From positions 434,001-498,000 of the forward strand of contig JAOBSW010000041.1 of NCBI GenBank assembly GCA_026214975.1: a stretch of 64,000 bases of DNA. Reading direction: 5' to 3'. Both the position numbers and the translations under genes were made by a program. This stretch comes from Gentiana macrophylla. Lineage: Eukaryota; Streptophyta; Magnoliopsida; Gentianales; Gentianaceae. Below the pieces are notes generated by a model. It searched no databases. It saw nothing but the letters and a program-made list of their open reading frames with translations, and was not told the DNA's origin. Each line of letters begins with the position of its first letter. Position 1 is the first letter of the stretch. Below, one piece after another: positions 44,113 to 55,283 of this stretch.

Positions 44113-47111
44113 AACCCAAGTGAGGACAATGGTAAGAAGCCATGCGATGGTGCGGGGGTAAATGATTATGATGAGGCATATTTTGAGGTAACTTAATAAC
44201 AATTGTTCTTTGGCTTTAGTTTTTTTTCAATGTGTAACTTGATTGTTGGTAATGCAAACTTGTTTTTTTTATAGCATTTGGCTGATGTAATGATTGAGGA
44301 AGATCAAGAGTTTCTTAACAATCCTCATGATGACAATCCTGAAGAGTTTCTTAACAATCCTCATGATGACATACTTGCTTTGTGGGATGTAATGCCTGAA
44401 GGATTATCAACTGATATGACTTCATTTTTTAAAACCGACCGTGTACGTACCTTAATCAAAGTATTGTAATACTTTTGTGTTTGAAATTGAAATTTTAATG
44501 AGTACTTTTATTGCTATAGGTATTTGATACCCATGAAGATGTAACCAAACATATTCAAAAGTTGGGAAGAGATAATGGGGTCGTGATTGTGAAGTTGAGA
44601 TCGGGTTTATCTGGGAAACAGACACCATATATAAAGTACCAATGTGAGAGGGGAGGTGAACAAAGGGACCATTGCAAAGGTGGGAAATATGAAAAAAAAA
44701 AAGTAGGTGGTTCCGGTAAGAACAAGCCAAGGTATTCATCGTCAAGGAAGTGTGGATGTCCATTCGTACTAAAACCACACAGGATAGAGCGAAGTTAATC
44801 TGGACCGTAGAAGTTATTAATGGGATTCATAATCACAATACGGTTAGGTTTGATGAGGGCCATATATATTTCGGAAGAATTAGCAGAGAAGAGACTGAAA
44901 CCGTTGCTAGAATGTCCCAGAATGGCATACAACCCAAGTACATACTGAGGGAACTTAGAAGGATAGATGAAAATAATTGCACGTCAGCCAAGAAGATATA
45001 CAACATTTGTTCGAGGTTAAGAAAGAGAGCACGAGAGGGTCGTTCAATGATGCAAGAGCTTTACAACTTGGCAGAAAATACTAATGCCTTCATAGATTCC
45101 CGACATGTCAAGAATGTAGTGAAAGATGTTTTTTGGGCACATAACGATAGCTTGTGTCTTGCTAGGTGCTTCCCTTCCGTGTTGCTTATGGATTGCACAT
45201 ACAAGACAAACAAGTACAATATGCCTCTTTTGCAGATAGTTGGTGTCATCTACGGACATGTCGTTTTCCATTGGGTTTGCACTTCTTGGATTGGAGAGGG
45301 AAGACAACTACACTTGGGCTCTGAATACATTACGAAATGCTATAGGGGACCAAAGTGAGCGTACTTGTTGTTGTCACTGATAGAGAAGAGGCGTTGATGA
45401 ATGCAATTCGTGTCGTATTCCCGAAATCAAAGAATCTCATATGCCGTTGGCACATTGAGAAGGGTCTTGTGTCTAACTTGAATACAAAGACAACGAGTGA
45501 TGATTGGCAGAATCTAATGGCAACATGGGTTGATGGTATTAACTTTGGTACGGAGAAAGAGTTGAATGACCGATTAGAGGAATGCAAGAAGACATTTACT
45601 GAAGAAGCAATGGGTTACCTTATAGATACATGGTTGAAAGGACATAGGGAGACATTTGTTTCGGCATGGACCAACTCAATTTTTCACCTAGGAAACACTA
45701 GTACCTCGAGGGTGGAGGGAATGCATTCCGTTTTTAAAAATTGGCAAACAAACGGGATGGGTGACTTGGTGATGGACTGGGAAGCCGGCGTTCAAATGGT
45801 AGATCAAGAGATACGTAACATTAAAAAATCATTTGAGACTTCTCTATTCATGTTCAAAACAATTCAAGGAAGAGCTGTTGTTGAAAGAGCTTTTGCATCA
45901 TATATCCATCCATGCATTGGTGCGTTTGCTTGGAGAGTTGGGAAAGAAAGATGATGGTGGTGAATCGAAGAAGGATTGTGGATTTTCTCTTAGAAAGACG
46001 TACGGTTTGCCATGTAGGCACGAGATATCACGGTTTAAGAAGAAGCAAGGATTCATTCCCTTTCCTCAATAGATGTTCATTGGAAAACTCTCGATGTCGC
46101 AGGCCCACCTCCAAATGAATTGGAGTTAGAGTTTCATGCATGCATTGAAAGAAAAACTCAAAACGGTCGACGTGTATGAGAGGAAAAGGTTGATAATGAA
46201 GATTCGTGACCTTTGTCAACCAGAAAAAACAGTGTTGTTAGAGCCAAAAATCAAGTCAACTGGTCGTGGTCGGCCTAAGGGATCCGGAAACAAGCGGAAG
46301 ATTCTTGAAGACCACTCTACTAAGCGGCAAAAGTGTAAGTTTGAGAGAGTTGAAGAAGAACTAGCGAGTGTTAACCAAATGAATGCTTCCGAAGGCCTAA
46401 CTCCACATTTATTTAAATGTGTTTCTTCTAATAAAAACAAACAACCATGTCCAAGAGTCCGAGCTTCATACACACGCTCTTATTCCAAGAAAAAAAAGAA
46501 AAGACTTACAAGGGTATATTGGATAAATCCCAGAACTAGTTCATGATCATATATCCTCGATTGATGATGTTCTGCTGATGGAAATTGTGGTTATAAAGTC
46601 ATAGCAAAAGCATTAGGTCTTCATGATGAAGAATGGACTATGGTGAGAAAAGTGTTGAAAGAAGAATTGATTGCAAGCAAGGAACATTACTTATCATTAT
46701 TTAGGGGGCATGCAGTTGTTTATGATTCATGCATTTTGTCAGTTGATCATGAAGTAGGATTGTGCGGATCGGATAAGTACTTTGAAAGCTACGTAGGTTG
46801 GGCAGTGTGCAACGTGTATGGTGTTTCATTAACCATATTGTCTAAAACGCATGGATCTCAAACTTTTCTCCCAAGTTTCAGAAAACCTTCCGTTTGGCCC
46901 CTTAATCATATATGGATGGGTTTGTGCAATGGGAATCATTTCATTCATCTGACTATGACAGATACGTCCAATGCCTAGGGTGCCTAGGGTTTGGTATAAG
47001 TTTACTACACAAGAAGCAAGTGAATGGGTTGAGAAATTTTCTCATAGACTCACTTCATGGGTTGTCGAGGACAAGAGTCATTACCTGCCGAATCATATGG
47101 ACTTAGATTAG
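44113..47111 (+). pseudogene. MULE transposase with FAR1-type zinc domain and C-terminal OTU domain
   Basis: Exons: 44113-44187, 44275-44442 and 44520-47111; introns 44188-44274 and 44443-44519 have GT-AG ends. An acidic N-terminus has a tandem EEFLNNPHDD repeat. A FAR1-like DNA-binding region with RKCGCPF and INGIHNHNTVRF follows. The MULE core has the LLMDCTYKTNKYNMPLLQIVG, VVTDREEALMNAI and LICRWHIEKGL blocks. Then come a SWIM-like GLPCRHEI near 46007-46030, a basic GRGRPKGSGNK segment, and an OTU-like domain from 46540. That domain has the catalytic DGNCG at 46577-46591 and a GNHFIHL histidine block near 46935. The end is LPNHMDLD at 47111. Frameshifts near 44790, 45262, 46060 and 46570 disable it. 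Confidence 0.85.
46540..46985 (+). other. OTU-like cysteine protease domain of the transposase
   Basis: A one-base shift at about 46571 restores ADGNCGYKVIAKALG, the Asp and Cys motif of OTU deubiquitinase-type proteases. A helical region (VRKVLKEELIASKEHYLSLF), YVGWAVCNVYG and the late block GNHFIHL, where the catalytic His is expected, follow in order. OTU domains on plant MULE transposases are known; substrate and purpose are not established. Confidence 0.8.
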
Positions 47112-47419
47112 TGATGTTATGGCCTTGTTTTTGTATATTTTGACAAGTCCATGGTTGTGTATTTTGCTTGATGGATTGTCGATGACAAGTCCTTGGTTGT
47201 GTATTTTGTTGAACTGTCATTATTGACTTTGATGGAATCTTTTGTAAAGGTGTTTTGATAACGCTTCATGATAAACATTTGTAAGGTGTTTTGCAATGTT
47301 GTACTTTTTTTTGGTTTGTCGATTGTTTATGCTGTTAGGTTGAAAATGCCAGTCCAAATTATAGTTTATGTAGTGCTGAGACATAAAATTTAGCAGCCAT
47401 GTTGCTCGTGGCATACACT

Positions 47420-47774
47420 AGCGTCATATTCCAAGACGTTGTGTTCTAGAAGCCTATAACATACTGGAACTCATTACGTCGCTCCCTCCCACGGACGTTG
47501 TATTATACTATCAATGTCGGGAGAGTGGACGTTGTTCACAACGTCCCCAAGTTTGAAGTTTAGGATTACGTATAACGTCAAATGTACTGGCGTACTTAGA
47601 GACAATGGTTAATTGTTACTGGAAGTCATAACGTCATTATTTCTGACGTTTTCTTGCCACTTAAATGGAAAAGTAGCTGACGTTGTAAGAAACAGAGGCT
47701 AACAGCTTCTGACACTCAGAACGTCCCCATATTTGACGTTTTATTGCAATATGGGCGTCCATTTAGTCGACGTC
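47420..47774. repeat. ACGTC dyad island 2 (between the convergent genes)
   Basis: Seven copies of the 21-bp N9 palindrome at 47420, 47513, 47540, 47574 (right half weak), 47630, 47720 and 47754. Start distances of exactly 34 bp occur for 47540/47574 and 47720/47754. About 13 ACGT cores in 360 bp. It holds no gene and follows both stop codons. Confidence 0.85.
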
Positions 47775-47946
47775 AACACTCACTCAATACAAATTCAATG
47801 ATACATCCCAAACACAAACAAACTCAATACAAATTCAAACCCCCTCCATAAAGACAAACATGATTTATAGAGAACATAAACAAATCAAATTGAAATATGT
47901 TTTAAACAGAAATCAAACGAAAACTGTAATAGTTTAAGTGCTTCAT

Positions 47947-50745
47947 CTAACAATCACTTTTTTTCTTCGATGCTAATGCCCTTGAACGTTTGGATGCTCT
48001 TCCTTCTGTCCCTTGTTCTCCTACCTCTACGTTCACCTTTTTCTTTTTCTTTGATGCCCTTGAACATTTGGCTGGTAGTCCTGGATCATCTTCATCCGAC
48101 CCTTGTTCTTCTACCTCTACGTTCATCTTCTTCTTTTTCTTTGATGCCCTTGACCGTTTGGCTGGTAGTACTTCTGGCTCATCTTCATCCGACCCTTGTT
48201 CTTCTACCTCTACGTCCACTGGAACATCCGAGCTACATACTTCAGTTACCAAGAACTCGTATGCCATCCACAATACCTTCACCATATATTTCTTATTCTT
48301 CTTCGACTTATTTTGCATGGCATCATCTATTGCGCTTATAACCTTCATCTTGCTTTCTTCATCCTATATGGAAATTCCAAAAAATTTAAAAATATGTATC
48401 TACTCAATGGAAATCACAACAACAAATAACTGCACAATTATTCATACCTCTCTCGAATATCTCTTATGTCTGCTCATACACGACAGTCGACGCACGACAA
48501 CTGATCAATACCACGTTGTGTATTCAATAGTGGTTTCCCACTCAAATTTAGCCTTTCGCATCCTTTTATTGCTGTGCACCAGATGATTAAGATAATAATG
48601 TAAGGCGTCGTCATCTAGTGTGTAGCGATAACATTTTCTTTCGAACTCCCGCTTCTTTTTTGTCGGGGGGATTGGGTCTTGTGGTACGGATTGGACATGA
48701 CCGAACTGACGGACGACGCAGTTGGGGTGATAAGGCTCAACTATGTCTAGTGTCCTTATACAACCGTAATACCAACATATGTCGTCATCGGACAATGTTC
48801 TGGATTTTTCATATGCAATCTACACAATCTGCAACAATGAAAAGTGTTATAGGCATAACTCAACAAGATTGAACATTAACATCCAACAAACCGACTTACA
48901 TCTCGCGCCTTCATCAAGTCCAAATCCTCTCTCAAATGCCGTAGTGCAGTCACCGCAATTGCATCATTCATTCCGCCAATAGGTTTCCACATCATCGGCC
49001 GAGGCATCTCTCCTTCCTTGTAAGCATTATTTACGGGAGGGGGGCATAATTTTGGAAAATGTTCATAAATCCATACCTACATACAAATACTCAAAAAGTT
49101 GTTGAAGTATTCACGAAAACCATCAAAACCCAATGAAATTAAAATATACGATTATACCTCCAATAGTGTAAGGTAACCGGACACTCCTGCAACCGTCATC
49201 ACACTTGCCTGTGAAAGTTGCTGGTACAGATGCGCAAGTGCCGCAGCACCCCAAGCCCACTCATGCACTGAATCCAAATCACTCAAAAATGAAGATACGC
49301 TACACGTATCTTGTCTCCAGACCGGTCTTGGAAAATGGTACGCACCAACAAATACAAGAGATACCCCCATACAGCTTGATCAACTGTGATTCCATTCTGT
49401 CCACTCTTACCCGCAAGATTTTTTTCCAGCCAACTTCTTGACACCCTTAACCCACCACAATGGTTAAACTTAGTAGCCACTAACTCCGAATCAATACCGA
49501 GAAGATCACGCACAAAGCGTATCGGGTTGACATCTTTTGGAAGCTCGGATTATAGTGCCTTTTCACTAACCGGTAACCCCGTGATAGAACGGACATCGTC
49601 GAGTGTGATAGTCATCTCACCAAACGGTAAGTGGAAGGTGGTTGTTTTTGGTTGCCACCTCTCAATAAATGCACAAATGAGAACTCGATTGGCTTGCAAG
49701 TAAGAATTTTTTATCAAGGTGTACAACGGATTGGCCTTCACCCTTGTTTGAAATTCCTCGCTTTCGTGCTCAACCGTCCAAGACTTGGTTGAAGTTGTGT
49801 ATTGCTTACAGCCCATGACACCCCGATCCTGTACAAATAAACAAATGAAACGTCAAGGATATATAAAAACAAAACCGAGCTAAAATTATACAACAATTAC
49901 TAAAGGCGGAATATACCTGCTTCATCTTCACCAAACCATATCCAACATGTTTCTCCCAATCCCTTAACAATACAGTGGTGTCTACCTCCACATCACTACC
50001 ACTGTCACTATCATCAACATCATGTGAGGCCTCACCTGCCTCTGTTGTTGCCCCGCCATTCCCAGATGCTCCTGCTGCTGTCCTTGCACTCTTAGTTCGA
50101 GTTGCTTCACCTGTCTCTTGGACAATTTGATGCATGGGGTGGCTCATTGACTACCTGCTGAACTTGTCCAACAATTGGGGTTTGAGATGTCTGTGTTGTC
50201 ACGTTATCAACTTGTCCCATATTTAAGGCAGAAGGTATCTAAGATAACTCAACAATTGTTTCTAAAGACGCATACGTAGCCTCATCTGCATCTCCTCCAT
50301 CAGCTCCCTCAACTACCCCTGGAACCACAACTGGTTCCTCAACAACCTCTAGAACCATAACTGGTTCCTCAACTACCTCTGGAACCACAGCCTATCCATC
50401 TGCATTTGCACCAGTAACAGTTGGCAATCCCTTTTCACCACCTTCTTGAATTGCTTATAATGACTCTACAATTGCAGCAGTGTCAATTGCTCCTTCCATA
50501 TGTAAATCTACCTGCTCACTAGTTTCAATTGTTCCTTCCACGTTCTGAGAAATTCTCCGCTTCCTTTTATATGCCACACCAATTGGTCTCGAACCCCTAA
50601 CAACAGGTGCATTACTTGGCGGAATCGGTGGATCCTTAAGCACTTGATCCACTTCAATATCATTCGGTGCATCCCTTGTTTGTTCGTTTGTAGCACTAGA
50701 TCTCGTCCTACCATGATTCGCTAAACGAAAAACAAGACATACCAT
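47947..50745 (-). pseudogene. Plant mobile domain (PMD, MAIN-like) gene carried by the MULE
   Basis: Minus-strand exons: about 50745-50455, 50147-49917, 49828-49158, 49076-48900 and 48828-48490, then 48366-47950. Introns at 49829-49916, 49077-49157 and 48829-48899 have GT-AG ends. PMD blocks in order: FIERWQPKTTTFHLPFGEMT, LDDVRSITGLPV, a YLLYLLVRTIFQDRSGDKI segment, EWAWGAAALAHLYQQL, WIYEHFPKLCPPP, MPRPMMWKPIG, IVEPYHPNCVVRQFGHVQ. The C-terminus has three lysine-rich/acidic repeats. A frameshift near 49530, shifts near 49310 and a stop near 48820 damage it. PMD proteins act in the nucleus in silencing and genome stability; domesticated MAIN/MAIL1 genes derive from such elements. Confidence 0.83.
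47950..48225 (-). repeat. Three ~90-bp coding repeats at the PMD C-terminus
   Basis: Each unit encodes VEVEEQGSDEDxP followed by PAKRSRASKKKKK. The first two are near identical and the third is shortened. Acidic and basic halves alternate, and the KRSR/KKKKK runs could act as nuclear-localisation signals. Confidence 0.85.
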
Positions 50746-50785
50746 TCAGAAAACATAAACAAGTTAGTAAAAAAAAATTAGTTGA

Positions 50786-51088
50786 AACGTCCTCAAATGG
50801 AACGTTTAACTGTAAAAGAAGCGTCAATATGCCTGATGTTTTTAGCTTCTGTCACATAATTAATTCTGCTATTGCAAACGCTACCTAAACTGACGTCAAC
50901 ATGTCTGCCGTTTTAACTATACACACAATATTGATTATGTTGTTTCAAACGCTACTCACACTAACGTTGGGGTTACAATTCGACGTCAAAACCTCCGACG
51001 TTTATGAAGAGGCGGGAAATCTATCCAAAATCAAGAACAACACTCACTGACGTTTAGTTCTCAACGTAATGTCAGACCTATTGACGTT
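50786..51088. repeat. ACGTC dyad island 3 (5' of the PMD gene)
   Basis: Seven copies at 50786, 50820, 50877, 50892, 50948, 50982 and 51068, with half-sites AACGTC/AGCGTC/AACGCT and GACGTT/GATGTT/GACGTC. 50786/50820 and 50948/50982 are exactly 34 bp apart. It lies directly upstream of the minus-strand PMD gene, mirroring island 1. Confidence 0.85.
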
Positions 51089-51399
51089 ACAGGCAATTCA
51101 CAACTCCATCTTCCCCAAACGAACTCACCGGAAAAAAACGCAAACAACCCGAATTGCGTACACATACAACCCTAATGAAAGCAAAATGAAGTAAAAATGA
51201 TACAAATTCATCACTTACGTGTTTTGGTTCAAAGATTGACTCTTGTTCCCTTTCCCCTCCAACCGAGCTTGTTGCGAAATTCCGGTGGTTCTCCGGTGTC
51301 GCCACCGGCGAACTGAACTTCTTGGATGGTTTTGAAATGAAAAAATAAGAGGGAAGTTGAAAAGAAATAGGTGGGTAGTTTATGGGGTAGTTTATAAAT

Positions 51400-51570
51400 T
51401 AATAATGGTTAAATTGTGTTAATGATTGGTAGTTAGTGTTTTATTCATTTTACAAAACTAAAGGACTAAAGTGTATATTAATTCAAAGTTATATTATTTT
51501 TGTGGTGCAAGTAGTGATTAGGTAGTATAGATAAGTAATTGAAAAATAATAAAATAAAGAGGGTTGTGAT
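51400..51570. repeat. Right terminal inverted region of the MULE
   Basis: Inverse of the left region: GGACTAAAGTG, TTTTTGTGGTGCAAG, AAAAATAATAAAATAA and GGGTTGTGATCACGGG. The tip is approximate. Confidence 0.5.
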
Positions 51571-52319
51571 CACGGGAATTGTTTACGGCAGAGGATACCG
51601 TCTCGTAAGAGAGGGGAAATACTTCCCTACTCACTCAATTTGAGGAATGAGTCTACATGGTTGAATCTGGTGTTAATACGATTTATCTATGGTTATAGAA
51701 CATCATGATAATCACTATAGTATAAAGCAAGAAAGAACAGAATTACCTCCATTGTTCCCATGATGTTCTTTGCCGGAGAGAAGTTTCTGCTTTGTTTTGG
51801 CGAGGATTGCGTATATCTCTCTCTCTCGCCTACAACCCAAGCATGTTGGTTTCTTTTCATATGCTTTATGATGGAATAAAGCATTGCTTTTATAGGTGGA
51901 GAGAGGGCGAAATCCGAATAGCGCTGGTTTAGAATTTTTAATCTCACTAGTCGATCAAAGCCGAGTTTTAATCGGATTAAAACTCCTTTTAAATAACCAA
52001 TAAATAATAAATAGCATATTTCCTAGGGAAAACAAATTTCCTATAAGACCATTATTACGGGAAAGGAAATTAATCTGACTCTATAAAAATCACGACATAA
52101 TTATTCTTACATCTGGACCACACAATTTGAATACGTAGACCCACGGTGGAGTACGTAGGGAATAATTACCCCTAAGGGAGACGCTTGAATTTTTTTCCCT
52201 TGTTGAGAAAACCGAGACCCTAGAATTCCTACGCTAGTTACTATTCTTTTATTTTTATTTTTAATTTTTTAATAATTAGAGAAATTTGTAACAAACCAAT
52301 TTAGGGAGACCGGTTGAAG
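51571..52319 (-). other. AT-rich region with a minus-strand promoter-like segment, possible LTR piece
   Basis: No gene is supported. A minus-strand TATAAAAG box lies at 51887-51894, and the minus strand downstream is open for 84 residues (51693-51947) without known motifs. 51963-51985 is a perfect 23-bp palindrome (two 11-base arms, GAGTTTTAATC). It could be part of an LTR or a MITE, but I found no matching end. Confidence 0.35.
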
Positions 52320-52479
52320 GAGAGACTAAACCATTCCATCATCATGGGTATGCAGAAGCTAGGGTATGAGTATAATCTTCGCAAAGTCTGGTTTCGATTA
52401 TTTACTATATAAAGTTTCACTTTTTATTTGCTTTGCAATGTTGTCGTATTGGTTTGGCTTCTTGATTTTATGCTTCACC

Positions 52480-53070
52480 CGATTGTAGGTACAATATCCT
52501 TAGGAGGCTTCATGCTCGGTCATACAGCAGGTATTTCTTCTTTGTATGTATTTCATCTTCTGATTTGTGTGGTTTTGATGTGTTAATAAGAGGAGGCGTC
52601 ATTGTCGGCTATACATCAGGTAATTCTCGTTAGCAGGTATTTCTTTTTCTGATTTGTTTGGTTTTAATGTGGTAATATGTTGGGTTTGTGCAGTCGGGCT
52701 CAGGTTCCAGCACAGGTTTCAGCACGCAATCCAGAAACATTCCTGCCCTCAGAAAGTTAATATCTTTTTTGGGGTCCTTTGCACAGTTTTATCCCCTTTT
52801 TCTATCTATTTTTATAGATTCTTTCTACGTTTTGATTTGATAGTGTCATCCTTACAGATGATTTGTCTAATGATATACACAGGATTGGCTGCTACTGTGG
52901 TTTTGTGTGCCCTGCCTTCTTATGGGTTTTGTATCTGTAAGTTTCATGGTCGGTCTGAACATTTCTTTATTCCTTTTCCTCGACGAAAATCTGTATCTTC
53001 TAATCCAATACTTAATGCGATTGCAGGATTGATTTTGGTGGTATCAGGTACATTACATTGTAATTTAAAT
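52480..53070 (+). pseudogene. Possible remnant of an intron-containing host gene
   Basis: Short exon-like pieces sit between intron-like T-rich DNA. 'GTISLGGFMLGHTAG' is followed by a gtattt donor near 52530, a segment after tgtgcag at 52693, and 'GLAATVVLCALPSYGFCI' between an acacag acceptor (52882) and a gtaagt donor (52937). The residues are hydrophobic and suggest a membrane protein. No family is recognised; with such short pieces this is tentative. Confidence 0.35.
52502..52678 (+). repeat. ~89-bp tandem duplication covering an exon end and intron start
   Basis: Copies at 52502-52590 and 52591-52678. Both begin AGGAGGC(T/G)TCAT, reach a CAGGTA donor-like site, then share TATTTC..TCTGATTTGT and GGTTTT(G/A)ATGTG. 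The coding part reads GGFMLGHTAG in the first and GGVIVGYTSG in the second. Confidence 0.75.
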
Positions 53071-54831
53071 TGCTAAATGAGTTATTGGACAATTATGATG
53101 AAGCAGAAATATTTTTTAACATGGTTCTCTACCCTGTTCATTAGTTTGTCTTGTGATGAAACTAACCTAACCTAAGAACTTGAAAGGACGTGTTGTTTTT
53201 GTCTTGACTTTGTTCGTTAGTCTCTCTTTCTCTTTTCGAAAACCTGTGGGTTGAAATTGTAGCTCTTTTCTTTTAACTTTTAGGTTGATTTTGTAGCATG
53301 TTATGGAATTATATTAGTGAATTTTTTCTTAGAAGACGTATTTTCAGAACATTTTCGATATCAGCCTGGAGACACAAAACTACATACGATGCTAAAAATC
53401 ACTTAGATGGATCACAATTCTTGCATTGTGAATGCTCTCCCCTAAGATTCCCTGTTTGTCTTTTTTCGGGTACACCTGATGCTGTGTATGTGAAAAGTTA
53501 AAAGTCAACACTATACAAAGGCAAAATGCTAATATTTGAACCATATCTTATTCTCATGCTCAATCAAATATCTATATTCCTTACCCAAAACCGTCTATAT
53601 TCTTCCTTGTGATGGTTAGAGCTTGTGTCCCCTAAGTTTTGTGGGAACTGCCCTAACTCGCATATGCTTCGGTTATGGAGTCCAAATCAAACTTGATTTT
53701 TTTTTTGTTGAGGAAAACTTGAATTTCATTTCCTAATTTTTACCTAGAATTCATTGAATTCGGGACCTTCATATGTTCATTCAAGTAGTAGCATTCAATA
53801 TTCCTCGTCAAAATTAGAATATGAATTGTTATTGTGTTATGATGGTAATACTACACAAACATGTGTGATAGTTCAAGGTGTGAATCTCGTAATGGCTAGC
53901 TAATAGCTCAAAGTAAGGCTCTCTCTGGTTGTATTTTACCGTGATACCTTAGGCGAAGAGCTCTTCAGTGGTTTTGCTTGCATTTTGCTATGGTACCCTT
54001 AGATCAAACATGTGTAGTTTGGACTTTGTATATGAATGTGAAGTGTTCATATGTAAAATCCGCGAATGTACACTTAAATGGTTGTTCAACTAGTGGTTTT
54101 AAATGTATGATAGCTAATTTTATATCGGCTGCGTTTTGTTGATTAAATTCTACCTATTTTCTGTTGCATGCTATTAACCCCTCTTTAAACATTATGGAGT
54201 TGGGGCAAAAGAAGGATAGAAGAACATTTATTCACCCATGATAAATATATTTTTTTTAATTGCAGAACGTTGTATAAATATGCTAATAAAGCCTATACGA
54301 TGGAGTTGGAGGAAAGGTTCGTTCTTTTCCAAAATCTTGAAATTCAATTCTTTTTCTCATGTTCCTTCACGTCTTTGTGGGTTCTGTTTGATTTTGAAGT
54401 AGTGTTTTGGGTTTGAGCGCATGGATTTCAATGTCAATTGTGAGATTATTAACATTAATTTTGTGATTCCACTCCTGGTTCTGTAATTTAGCATTTTAGT
54501 ACCTAATGTAAGTTTTCTTTTTTGTTGCGTATATTAGATGAGTTATTTAGCATTGTTAAAAATAGACAATGTATAGAAATGCACAGTATCCATAAATACA
54601 ACTCCATGTCATCTATAGAAATGCCATTTTAGAGATAAAAATGCGTACAAATCCTTATAATTCTTCAATACTTTCCGAGTCCATATTCGTTATAACATGT
54701 AAGTAAACAAAGACCCAATTAATTTTGATGGGCTGCCAATGAGAACAGTATATTACATTGAATCTGAGCTTTTAAAAAAATGCACAAAAGTTGAAGGACG
54801 AGGAGTGGGAATGGTGTGCTCTTAAAACATA
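52679..54831. other. Mostly non-coding AT/T-rich DNA
   Basis: Apart from the exon-like pieces before 53070 I see no supported gene. A short frame at 54267-54318 (KAYTMELEE) resembles part of a bZIP helix but has no basic region before it. T-rich and poly-T stretches at 53700 and 54250 look intronic or intergenic. Confidence 0.4.
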
Positions 54832-55122
54832 CTCCCTCCTTTTTTATTTGTATGTCGTAGTGAGAAGATTCACACAGATTAAAAAAGTAATTAATATGTC
54901 TAAAATATAGTATTGAAAATGTATTTTTTTTATTGGAGATATAAATACTTTGTTGGTAAAAGAGTTTTTAGTATTGGAAATGTATTTTTTTAATTGGAGA
55001 TGTAAATACTTTATTGGTAAAGAAAGGAAAAAATAATAAATGATGCATTGAAAATGCAAAATGACAGATAATAAAAATAGAGCAAATTCTGAAATGTGAC
55101 GGATAAAAAAAAATGGAGGGAG
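54832..55122. mobile_element. Stowaway-like Tc1/Mariner MITE, 291 bp
   Basis: Ends CTCCCTCC and GGAGGGAG are inverted repeats flanked on both sides by TA, the Tc1/Mariner target duplication. The arms continue (TTTTTTATTTGT and its inverse ATAAAAAAAA). A ~58-bp internal direct repeat (around 54912-54960 and 54972-55022) contains ATTGGAGATRTAAATACTTTRTTGG, given here as approximate words only. Confidence 0.85.
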
Positions 55123-55283
55123 TATATTCAATTGCTTTTAGTTGGTCTAGTGCATTTTTTTGTATTAGGACTAGACACATGGCTTTTTCCTGGTCGCAAC
55201 GGTTGAAACGTACCAACGATGCTTTACAATATGGCTTAAAAATAAATAAACTTTGCAACTATAATTTTTTTTTGGTGACTTGG

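Larger units (their letters stand above)
43436..51570 (+). mobile_element. Autonomous-type MULE with OTU-domain transposase and PMD cargo (decayed)
   Basis: Degenerate terminal inverted regions of roughly 200 bp (about 43436-43640 and 51400-51570) share in order TTATTATTT, CACCACAAAAA, TTTAGTCCTT and AATTAACC blocks. Between them lie a plus-strand transposase gene (44113-47111) and a minus-strand plant mobile domain gene (47947-50745), convergent, plus three ACGTC-motif islands. Both genes have credible GT-AG introns and several frame breaks. Exact tips and target duplication were not found. PMD genes are known passengers of plant MULEs and LTR elements. Confidence 0.78.

Noticed and set aside
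54267..54318. KAYTMELEE reading like the start of a bZIP leucine zipper
   Set aside because: No basic region before it and no heptad leucines after it; likely chance.
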